Both the position numbers and the translations under genes were made by a program. A stretch of 21,729 bases of DNA from Deltaproteobacteria bacterium (lineage in GTDB: Bacteria; Myxococcota_A; JAADFL01), in contig JAADFL010000110.1 of the NCBI GenBank assembly GCA_013152945.1, positions 1 through 21,729 on the forward strand, written 5' to 3'. Positions 15,439 to 21,729 of the stretch are shown piece after piece. The notes beneath the pieces were generated by a model that worked only from the letters and a program-made list of their open reading frames with translations, was not told the origin of the DNA and searched no databases. The stretch's first letter is position 1. Each line of letters starts with the position of its first letter.

Positions 15439-17025
15439 CTAGACACCCAACTTGGCGCCTTCAAAAGGTATTTTGTCATGTGACAACCCATGGTACAAAG
15501 AAACCACCTGGGCTATCTCCGCGAATACTTCCGCTTCGCATCCAAAGTGCCAATCATGGCCCATCATGGACGCAATATCCTTGCACGTTGCCCATGCCGG
15601 AGCAGCTTCTCCCTGCAAAGGAACAGCGGACCTTACACGCTGCACCCTGCCCGGTTCATTCGTGAACGTGCCGTCCTTTTCCGCAAAGCTAGCTTCGGGC
15701 AAGACAAGGCTTGCAAGCCCTGTCGTATTGTTGATCCAAGTCGATGTTACGAAAAGAACATCCAGGGCCGCTGCAGCCGCCCGGAACTCATCCGGTAAAG
15801 AGGCAGCCAAATCATCGCCGAACACGAGCAGGGCCTTTATCTCCCCCCTGGCGGCGGCCCCCAGCATGGCCTTGACATCCATTCCCTTGCCCGGAACCAC
15901 ACGCATGTCCCTTGCTCCCCTTGTATTCGGGGTCTTGTCGTCGGACACGAGCCATTCCGTCAACGGCTTGTCACACGGCTCGATCGGTCTCTTGTTCTCC
16001 CCCGCCATATAGGCCAGGTTCTCGGTGCCTACGACCTCCCCGGCCAACTTGGCTATGGCATAATTATCCTCGTTGGTAAGATGAGCCGAACCTATTATGC
16101 CCACCATGTTCGACCGCTTGCTCTCAACAAGTTCCTTCACCTTGGTTGCAATCTCTGAAATCACGTCCTTGCGATTCGCCCTTTCGCCGGATTTCATGGA
16201 AACGAGCAACCTGTCGTCTGAATGGACCCTGTCAACGAGCAACCTGCCGTAGTCACAAAGCCAACAACGGTTGACATCAGGATTCTCGGCAGGTGTGAAA
16301 CGAAGCAGCTTTCCAGAGTAAGACCATGCCACGACATTGCATCCAATGGAACATCCGGGACAGATTGTCCTGACTTTGTCCATGAGCCATACCCTGGCCT
16401 TGAACCTGAAGGGCTTGCTGGTCAGCGCACCTACGGGGCAAAGTTCGACCAGGTTCATCTGGAAAGGGCTGGTCAATGGTTTCTCGAGGTACGGGCCTAC
16501 CTCCGCATGCGGGCCCCTCTCGTGTAAACAGAACTCTTCAGTGCCCGCAACATCTCTCAAGTACCGCACACACCGTGTGCACAATATGCACCTGTTGAGT
16601 TCCATTTCGATGTATTCACCAAGGTCTTTCTTGACGTGGGTCTTTTTCTCTTCCCGGTAACTGCTCTCTTTTTTACCGTATTCGAATGTATAATCCTGCA
16701 GCTTGCACTCGCCTGACTGATCGCAGACAGGACAATCCAGCGGGTGGTTGATAAGCAGAAATTCCAGTATTGCCTCCCTGGCCTCCTTGACCTTGGGTGT
16801 ATCGGTGTGAACCACCATTCCATCCCGGATGGGGGTGCCGCAGGAAATCTGGAGCTTGGGGACCTTCTCGATCTCCACGAGACACATCCTGCAATTGCCT
16901 GCTACCTTGAGTTGAGGATGGAAGCAGAAATGCGGAATGAATATACCGTTTTCAAGAGCCACCTGGAGGACACTCTGTCCCTGTTTGGCCTCCAGTTCCT
17001 TTCCATCTATGATTACCTTGGGCAT
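15439..17025 (-). CDS. nuoG: NADH-quinone oxidoreductase subunit G, compact form
   Basis: A 528-residue iron-sulfur subunit of the NADH module. Ligands for four clusters are visible: 2Fe-2S N1b at Cys34, 45, 48 and 62; N5 at His94, Cys98, 101 and 107; N4 at Cys146, 149, 152 and 196; and the off-path N7 at Cys222, 225, 229 and 257 (CPGCSIGC, then CDYG 27 residues on). After residue 270 a shortened molybdopterin-oxidoreductase-like region remains (LVFGDDLAASLPDE, then LASLVLPEASFAEKDGTFTN). E. coli NuoG is about 900 residues, so this is a compact version, a form known from other bacteria. The ATG follows the nuoF stop by 4 nt with only a weak GAGAG element ahead, so translational coupling is likely. 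Confidence 0.95.
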   Translation of the reverse strand: MPKVIIDGKELEAKQGQSVLQVALENGIFIPHFCFHPQLKVAGNCRMCLVEIEKVPKLQISCGTPIRDGMVVHTDTPKVKEAREAILEFLLINHPLDCPVCDQSGECKLQDYTFEYGKKESSYREEKKTHVKKDLGEYIEMELNRCILCTRCVRYLRDVAGTEEFCLHERGPHAEVGPYLEKPLTSPFQMNLVELCPVGALTSKPFRFKARVWLMDKVRTICPGCSIGCNVVAWSYSGKLLRFTPAENPDVNRCWLCDYGRLLVDRVHSDDRLLVSMKSGERANRKDVISEIATKVKELVESKRSNMVGIIGSAHLTNEDNYAIAKLAGEVVGTENLAYMAGENKRPIEPCDKPLTEWLVSDDKTPNTRGARDMRVVPGKGMDVKAMLGAAARGEIKALLVFGDDLAASLPDEFRAAAAALDVLFVTSTWINNTTGLASLVLPEASFAEKDGTFTNEPGRVQRVRSAVPLQGEAAPAWATCKDIASMMGHDWHFGCEAEVFAEIAQVVSLYHGLSHDKIPFEGAKLGV

Positions 17026-17029
17026 TGCA

Positions 17030-18322
17030 TCAACTCTCGCTGTCCCAGGGAGTCGGCGTGGGGCCGAATGGACAGCCCCCCTCCTCCACGTGACGTTCGA
17101 ATTCAGCCCTGAACTTGACTATCATGGCCCGAATCGGCATGGCGCAAGCATCTCCGAGCGGGCAAATCGTCTTACCTTGTATGTTGTCGCATATCTTGAG
17201 AACCTGATCCAAATCGCCGGGCAATCCCATACCGTTCTCGACTCTGTCGAGTATCTTGGCAATCCACGGAACTCCTTCCCTGCACGGTGTACACTGGCCG
17301 CAAGACTCGTGCGCATAGAACTTGGCCAACCTTGCAGCCAACCTGGGTATGCACGTGCCTTCCTCGATTACTATTATGGCCCCCGAGCCGAACATGGTCC
17401 CGATTTTTGCGAGGGAATCATAGTCCATGTTGACGTCTATCTCGCCGGGTGTCAGTATTGGTGTCGAAGATCCACCTGGTATCACTGCCTTGAGTTCCTT
17501 GTCCCCGCGCATTCCGCCACATACTTCGTATATGATTTTCCTCAACGGTGTGCCCATCCTCAGCTCGTAAAGGCCGGGCCTTTTCACGTGCCCGGACACG
17601 CCGAACAATTTTGTACCGCCATTCTTCTCCGGTCCCATGGCGGCGAACCATTCGGGTCCCTTGTTTATTATGTGCGGCACATAGGACAGGGTCTCTATGT
17701 TGTTGACCACGGTGGGACCGCCGAAAAGTCCGACAATCGCCGGGAACGGCGGCTTGATTCTGGGCATTCCCCTATGTCCCTCATTTGATTCTATGAGAGC
17801 CGTCTCTTCTCCGCAAACGTACGCACCGGCGCCGGGGTGCACCCAGATATCCAGGTCATAGCCCGAATCCAGGATGTTCGCACCCAGGAAACCGGCTTGC
17901 CTCGCTTCCGCCAGAGCATTCTCCACTCTCTCGATGGGAAGCTTGAACTCGCCACGAATATATATGTAGGCGACATGCGCACCGAATGCGTAGCTTGCAA
18001 TTGCAGCTCCCTCGATTATGGCATGGGGGTCCAGTTCCATTATGTATCTATCCTTGAAGGTTCCCGGCTCACCTTCGTCTCCATTTACGCACAGGTATTT
18101 CGGCTTTTCCGATTCCTTGGGCACAAAGGACCACTTGACACCTGCAGGAAAGCCGGCGCCCCCACGGCCCCTCAGGCCTGCGGCTTTTACTATGTCGATG
18201 ATTTCATCCGGGGTCTTCGAAAGGGCCTTTTTAAGAGCTTCGTAACCACCGTCTTCGACATAGCTGGACAGCCTGTAGGAATCCGGCTTCTCGAACCTGG
18301 CGGTCAATATCTTTTCAGTCAT
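17030..18322 (-). CDS. nuoF: NADH-quinone oxidoreductase subunit F (NADH and FMN binding, cluster N3)
   Basis: A 430-residue subunit that oxidises NADH through FMN and passes electrons to cluster N3. GLRGRGGAGFPAG at residues 50-61 is the NADH-binding glycine loop, and VNGDEGEPGTFKDR at 79-92 contributes to nucleotide and FMN binding. CGEETALIES follows near 170-179. Cluster N3 ligands are Cys341, Cys344, Cys347 (SCGQCTPCREG) and Cys387 (ICPLGDAC). The open frame extends to 18370, but that part lies in the nuoE coding region; the ATG at 18322 has GGTGG and GGAGG ahead and gives the family start TEKILTARF. It overlaps the end of nuoE by 8 nt. Confidence 0.97.
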   Translation of the reverse strand: MTEKILTARFEKPDSYRLSSYVEDGGYEALKKALSKTPDEIIDIVKAAGLRGRGGAGFPAGVKWSFVPKESEKPKYLCVNGDEGEPGTFKDRYIMELDPHAIIEGAAIASYAFGAHVAYIYIRGEFKLPIERVENALAEARQAGFLGANILDSGYDLDIWVHPGAGAYVCGEETALIESNEGHRGMPRIKPPFPAIVGLFGGPTVVNNIETLSYVPHIINKGPEWFAAMGPEKNGGTKLFGVSGHVKRPGLYELRMGTPLRKIIYEVCGGMRGDKELKAVIPGGSSTPILTPGEIDVNMDYDSLAKIGTMFGSGAIIVIEEGTCIPRLAARLAKFYAHESCGQCTPCREGVPWIAKILDRVENGMGLPGDLDQVLKICDNIQGKTICPLGDACAMPIRAMIVKFRAEFERHVEEGGCPFGPTPTPWDSES

Positions 18323-18854
18323 TTCCACCGGCCTCCAGGTCGTCTTTATTGAGCTTATCCAAGACATCATCGACTTTTTCGGGTGTCAACTTCTCATAGA
18401 ACTTGTCATCCACGAGCATCACCGGTGCGGTTCCACAAGACCCGAGGCACTCCACCTCATCAAAGGTAATCCGCCCGTCCTCTGTTGTTTCACCCGGTTT
18501 AATATTCAATTTTTTGGCTATATGGTCACGCAGGTGTTCGGCGCCAAGCAGGCTGCACGAAATGTTGGTGCATATCTCGATCCTGTGCTTGCCCGGCTTC
18601 TGCCTCTTGAACATGGTATAGAAAGATGTGACCCCGTATACCCTTGTCTTGGGCAAACCTAACCTCTTCGCCACCCAGTCCAACGCACTTACCGGGAGCC
18701 ACCCCAATTGATCCTGCACCTTGTGCAGGACCGGGAGCAAGGCGGCCTCGGCAACAGGATAACGTTTCACTATCTCATCAATGGCCCGCACGGTCTCGCC
18801 GTTGATGGTGATGGGTCCGTCCACCCCGTTCTCCCTTGAAGCAGGATTACTCAC
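18315..18854 (-). CDS. nuoE: NADH-quinone oxidoreductase subunit E (2Fe-2S cluster N1a)
   Basis: A 179-residue thioredoxin-fold subunit holding 2Fe-2S cluster N1a next to NuoF. The ligands are Cys95 and Cys100 (CTNISC) and Cys136 and Cys140 (CLGSC), the expected C-x4-C and C-x3-C pattern. The N-terminal half, with the YPVAEAALLPVLHKVQDQLGW segment spanning residues 32-52 and VYGVTSFYTMF at 72-82, is typical of the family. It begins with GTG, sharing GTGA with the stop of nuoD. That 4-nt overlap, and the 8-nt overlap with nuoF downstream, suggest coupled translation of the NADH-module genes. Confidence 0.97.
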   Translation of the reverse strand: MSNPASRENGVDGPITINGETVRAIDEIVKRYPVAEAALLPVLHKVQDQLGWLPVSALDWVAKRLGLPKTRVYGVTSFYTMFKRQKPGKHRIEICTNISCSLLGAEHLRDHIAKKLNIKPGETTEDGRITFDEVECLGSCGTAPVMLVDDKFYEKLTPEKVDDVLDKLNKDDLEAGGND

Positions 18855-20059
18855 CTGTCCAACTCCCCGGCTATTATGTTCAGACTGGCCAAGACAGCCG
18901 AAAGATCAGCAATCAAGGAACCCTCCACCAATCTTGGGAGAGCCGCCATTATATGGAAACACGGCGGGCGGACATGCATCCTGTAAGGTTTATTGCTCCC
19001 GTCGCTCACTAAATAAAAACCGAGCTCTCCGTTCGCTGCTTCTGTAGCCTCGTAACTTGCATCTTCCTTGGGCGCCTTTGGTCCGTACATTACAATTTCG
19101 AAGTGGTGTATCAAATCTTCCATGAAGTTGTACACCCCGTCCTTTTCCGGCAGCACTACTTGTTTTGCGTCAGCCTTGACAGGACCTTCTGGCATCTTAT
19201 CAAGCGCCTGCTCTATTATCCTGGCAGACTGCCTGCACTCTTCTATCCTTACAAATATCCTGTCGTATGTGTCACCATGCTCGCCGATGGGAATATCGAA
19301 ATCGAGCTGATCGTAAACCATGTACGGATTGGCCTTTCGGAGGTCATGTGGTATTCCGCATGCCCGCAGGCACGGGCCGGTCCAGCCGTATGATACAGCC
19401 TCGTGACCTGAAAGAGCGCCCACTCCCCTGGTCCTGTCGTTGAATATCCTGTTCTTTGCAAGCAGCTTTTCGACCTCATCCATTGTGGAATAGACATCCG
19501 GGATGAACGCCATTACCTTGTCACCAAAGCCCGCAGGCACATCGTCTTCAAGTCCTCCCACCCTGGTGAATGCCGTGGTCATTCGCGCCCCTGCAACAAA
19601 CTCAAGCAAATCATAAGCATTCTCACGGATGGCCCAGCAATACCAAAAGGGCGTAAGCGCTCCGATATCCACGAAGTTGGGACCGATTGCGGTCATGTGG
19701 TCGGCAATCCTCGAAACCTCCGAAAGTATAGTTCGTATATACTGTGCTCTCGGCGGGACCTCAATTTCGAAAAGTTTTTCGCATGCAAGATGAAAACCTG
19801 TATTGTTCATGAAGGCCGAGCAATAGTTTAGTCTGTCCGTGAGATTCACACACTTGTTGTATGTCCAGTCCTCGGCCAGTTTCTCGATGCCCCGGTGCAA
19901 GTACCCGATCTCGGTATCACACTTGACAATTGTCTCACCCTCCAGCTCCAGGATTATCCTCAATGTGCCGTGAGTAGCCGGGTGTGAGGGCCCGAAATTC
20001 AGGATCATGTGCTCGGCATGCAGATCCAGGGTTTCGCCGATATTTGTTCCCTTTTCCAT
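18851..20059 (-). CDS. nuoD: NADH-quinone oxidoreductase subunit D (49 kDa, quinone site)
   Basis: A 402-residue subunit related to the large subunit of NiFe hydrogenases but lacking the metal-binding cysteines. It forms the quinone-binding site with NuoB. The signature NFGPSHPATHGTLR at 21-34 holds His30, and DRLNYCSAFMNN at 75-86 holds Tyr79; these correspond to the His and Tyr that contact the quinone headgroup in solved structures. The C-terminus FHIMAALPRLVEGSLIADLS with a final GELDR is also diagnostic. It is a separate gene from nuoC, unlike the fused nuoCD of E. coli. The ATG lies 15 nt after the nuoC stop, with AGGAG 12 nt ahead and a closer CAGG. Confidence 0.97.
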   Translation of the reverse strand: MEKGTNIGETLDLHAEHMILNFGPSHPATHGTLRIILELEGETIVKCDTEIGYLHRGIEKLAEDWTYNKCVNLTDRLNYCSAFMNNTGFHLACEKLFEIEVPPRAQYIRTILSEVSRIADHMTAIGPNFVDIGALTPFWYCWAIRENAYDLLEFVAGARMTTAFTRVGGLEDDVPAGFGDKVMAFIPDVYSTMDEVEKLLAKNRIFNDRTRGVGALSGHEAVSYGWTGPCLRACGIPHDLRKANPYMVYDQLDFDIPIGEHGDTYDRIFVRIEECRQSARIIEQALDKMPEGPVKADAKQVVLPEKDGVYNFMEDLIHHFEIVMYGPKAPKEDASYEATEAANGELGFYLVSDGSNKPYRMHVRPPCFHIMAALPRLVEGSLIADLSAVLASLNIIAGELDR

Positions 20060-20074
20060 CCTGCCGGCCGACTC

Positions 20075-20587
20075 CTATTCCTGGGGAAAATCCTGGGGAT
20101 CGTATCCCGTTCTCGGATATTCCTTTCGCAAAGGGTAATATTCGAATTCTTCCGGCAAGAATATACGCTTGAGGTCCGGGTGGCCGGAAAACTTTATCCC
20201 GAACATGTCGAACACTTCCCGTTCAGCCCAGTTTGCACTTGCATAGAGACGTGTTGCCGAAGGTGCCTTCTGGCCTTCTGATACGGCAGCCTCTATGAAA
20301 ATTCTTTCCTTTGTCTGGATGGAATACAAGTTGTACAATAATGTAAACCTTGTTGGCGGTCCCTTCAGGCCCGTATTCTCCTCCCACTGCGACCAATCAA
20401 CGGCTGTTATATCCGATAAGAGATCGAAGGGGCACTCCTTGTAGTTTTTCAGAAAGTCGAGTGTCGCGGGGATTGCATCCAGGGAAACCCGCATGGTGGT
20501 GCCCATCTTGTTGTGAACCACCTCACCAGCCCGTTCCCCAAGCCTTTCCATAAGTCCGCTTACCACCATATCAAGCAAATCACTCAC
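20075..20587 (-). CDS. nuoC: NADH-quinone oxidoreductase subunit C (30 kDa)
   Basis: A 170-residue peripheral-arm subunit without cofactors that packs against NuoD and NuoI. The family signature is the run [20 protein letters not shown] near residues 119-138, followed by [18 protein letters not shown]. The N-terminal half contains [12 protein letters not shown], a weaker but typical block. The gene starts with GTG and shares the four bases GTGA with the nuoB stop. No Glu/Asp-rich or other extension is present and the length is normal for an unfused NuoC. Confidence 0.96.
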   Translation of the reverse strand: MSDLLDMVVSGLMERLGERAGEVVHNKMGTTMRVSLDAIPATLDFLKNYKECPFDLLSDITAVDWSQWEENTGLKGPPTRFTLLYNLYSIQTKERIFIEAAVSEGQKAPSATRLYASANWAEREVFDMFGIKFSGHPDLKRIFLPEEFEYYPLRKEYPRTGYDPQDFPQE

Positions 20588-21219
20588 TTGCCCTGCCCAT
20601 CCTTGCCCAGTAGTAATTTAGCCTTGGGAGTCAATCCACGGCCCTTTATACCCCGGATCCATTTCTCCCGCATGGCCTCCCTTGATTTCAGTGGATCAGG
20701 ATCCTCGGAAATCCTCTTTTGAAGTTCAATAATGGCATACAGAACAGCCTCCGGCCTCGGAGGACAACCAGGCACGTAATAGTCCACCGGTATAATCCTG
20801 TCTATTCCCTGCAGAACCGAGTACGTATTGAACATGCCCCCGGAAGATGCACATGCCCCCATACTTATTACCCACTTGGGCTCGGCCATCTGGTCGTAGA
20901 TCTTCTTTAGCACGGGCGCCATCTTGTTCACTATAGTGCCGGCCACGATCATCAGGTCACACTGTCTTGGAGTAAACCTCACGAACTCGGCCCCGAACCT
21001 GGAAATATCAAGGGAAGAGCCTACCATCCCCATGAATTCTATTGCACAGCAGGCAGTACCGAAAGGTATAGGCCAAAGAGAGTGTTTACGGGCCCAATTC
21101 ACAAACTTGGCCCCTCCACCCGGAGCCTTAAGTTCCCTGGCCAATCGTGCTGCATCCTCCAGCTTGGCAACTGCGACTTTTCCCGAAGGATCTCCGGGTG
21201 GATTGGCGCTTACTCCCAT
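20584..21219 (-). CDS. nuoB: NADH-quinone oxidoreductase subunit B (cluster N2)
   Basis: A 211-residue subunit that holds the terminal cluster N2, which reduces quinone. The tandem cysteines of [10 protein letters not shown] (Cys57, Cys58) with Cys123 ([10 protein letters not shown]) and Cys152 ([10 protein letters not shown]) are the N2 ligands. A roughly 35-residue N-terminal extension precedes [16 protein letters not shown], and a basic tail follows the last conserved helix. The frame opens at a GTG at 21240, but the ATG at 21219 has AGGGAG 7 nt upstream and is preferred. It overlaps the end of nuoA by 10 nt. Confidence 0.96.
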   Translation of the reverse strand: MGVSANPPGDPSGKVAVAKLEDAARLARELKAPGGGAKFVNWARKHSLWPIPFGTACCAIEFMGMVGSSLDISRFGAEFVRFTPRQCDLMIVAGTIVNKMAPVLKKIYDQMAEPKWVISMGACASSGGMFNTYSVLQGIDRIIPVDYYVPGCPPRPEAVLYAIIELQKRISEDPDPLKSREAMREKWIRGIKGRGLTPKAKLLLGKDGQGK

Positions 21220-21563
21220 TCGAGCGCTCCCTTTCTCCACGCATAAATCAAGCCAACGATAAGCACGAGCATGAATATCCCCATTTCAACAAATCCCAAA
21301 AACCCGAGTTCACGAAACAGCTTTGCCCAGGGGTATAGGAATACCGCTTCAATATCGAACAGGAGAAAAAGCAGGGCGATCATGTAGAACTTTACAGGGA
21401 ACCTCTTCCTTGCAGAGCCTTGTGGCTCGGCCCCACATTCATAGACTGACTTCTTCCGGGCATTGGGATTCTTGGGGCCGAGGAATTTAGAAATCAACAC
21501 GAATACGACGGAAATCGCTATGCCAAGGACAATCAGTAAAAGTATCGCCTCGTAACTCAGCAT
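21210..21563 (-). CDS. nuoA: NADH-quinone oxidoreductase subunit A
   Basis: A 117-residue membrane subunit with three spans, first gene of the complex I cluster. The loop [20 protein letters not shown] at 41-60 contains the family cysteine (Cys43) that in structures lies near the quinone site, and [17 protein letters not shown] at 64-80 carries the conserved Asp70 and Glu72. A TTG at 21575 could add four residues, but AGGA precedes the ATG at 21563 at a workable distance and the ATG gives the normal start. The sequence upstream contains the probable operon promoter. Confidence 0.96.
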   Translation of the reverse strand: MLSYEAILLLIVLGIAISVVFVLISKFLGPKNPNARKKSVYECGAEPQGSARKRFPVKFYMIALLFLLFDIEAVFLYPWAKLFRELGFLGFVEMGIFMLVLIVGLIYAWRKGALEWE

Positions 21564-21592
21564 AAATCCTCGCAACTCAAAAAAGCGCGCAA

Positions 21593-21621
21593 AACCTATT
21601 CTATTTGCCGCGCCATGTCAA
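21593..21621 (-). promoter_or_regulatory. Putative promoter of the nuo operon
   Basis: On the minus strand a perfect -35 TTGACA occupies 21621-21616. Seventeen bases later TAGGTT at 21598-21593 is the best-placed -10, with only three of six matches to TATAAT. It lies about 30 nt before the nuoA ATG. The weak -10 beside a perfect -35 may mean that an activator or another sigma factor assists, which is inference. No other good promoter is seen within the operon gaps, which are all 36 nt or shorter. Confidence 0.5.
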
Positions 21622-21632
21622 CACCGATGTTG
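21619..21632. promoter_or_regulatory. Dyad overlapping the nuo -35 region
   Basis: CAACA (21619-21623) and TGTTG (21628-21632) are inverted repeats around CCGA. The dyad overlaps the last three bases of the -35 hexamer and could be an operator. On the plus strand it is followed by TTTTTT, so it could equally be a weak intrinsic terminator for a plus-strand transcript, although no plus-strand gene is seen ending here. Confidence 0.3.
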
Positions 21633-21700
21633 TTTTTTCCCGTCCCCACCCACGTTGATTTTCTTCCTGCCTGATTTATTGGTAATTACAAGTAGCTATG

Positions 21701-21726
21701 GCATGACGCGTGCAAGACTGTCATGC
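21701..21726. repeat. Inverted repeat at the right edge
   Basis: GCATGAC at 21701-21707 and GTCATGC at 21720-21726 are perfect 7-bp inverted repeats with a 12-nt spacer. They lie about 80 nt upstream of the nuo -35, or just after whatever gene lies beyond the window edge. The element could be an upstream regulatory site or the stem of a terminator; no T-run is visible within the window. Confidence 0.4.
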
Positions 21727-21729
21727 AAA

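Noticed and set aside
16937-17788. Plus-strand open frame of 283 codons opposite nuoF and nuoG
   Set aside because: It is a shadow of two strongly identified genes and has no domain signature.
1-21729. Defence island, prophage, CRISPR array, insertion sequence or tRNA genes
   Set aside because: No repeat-spacer pattern, transposase, integrase or tRNA-like cloverleaf was seen; nearly all the sequence is explained by core genes.

Overview
The window reads as a chromosomal segment of a Gram-negative bacterium of the deltaproteobacterial type in the broad sense (Myxococcota or Desulfobacterota). The main clue is an MglB-MglA pair that is very close over its whole length to the Myxococcus xanthus polarity proteins as I remember them. 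An imuA-imuB SOS cassette and a complete 14-subunit nuoA-N cluster with the peripheral NADH module (NuoE, F, G) fit this. GC content looks moderate. No tRNA, rRNA, CRISPR array, insertion sequence or phage gene was recognised.

Layout, left to right. Positions 1-89 hold the last codons of an unrecognised plus-strand gene. About 500 bp without a convincing gene follow, starting with a perfect palindrome and a very GC-rich hairpin. The plus strand then carries mglB and mglA (591-1700), a 213 bp gap with a well-formed promoter overlapping a putative LexA site, and imuA-imuB (1914-4013). After a 186 bp convergent gap, everything else is on the minus strand. Read in transcription order from the right edge: a promoter near 21.6 kb, nuoA, B, C, D, E, F, G, H, I, J, K, L, M, N (21563 down to 7812), an unrecognised protein with eight predicted membrane spans (7808-6738), and an XPD/DinG-type helicase with an N-terminal RecB-like nuclease domain (6701-4200).

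How the genes work together. The nuo genes encode all 14 subunits of proton-pumping NADH:quinone oxidoreductase. They are packed with overlaps or gaps of 30 nt or less, so one long transcript is likely. The membrane-protein and helicase genes follow with gaps of 3 and 36 nt and may ride on the same transcript. MglA is a small Ras-like GTPase and MglB its Roadblock/LC7 GAP; together they set cell polarity. ImuA and ImuB are accessory factors of the mutasome for error-prone lesion bypass. The polymerase partner DnaE2 (ImuC) is not in this window.

Most of the window is ordinary core metabolism. The points that most deserve a second look are the putative SOS box in the imuAB promoter, the unknown membrane gene lying in the same frame as nuoN and separated from it by a single TAG and one codon, the extra membrane segments inside NuoH, and the nuclease-helicase fusion. 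I do not see clear evidence of a wholly undescribed system.
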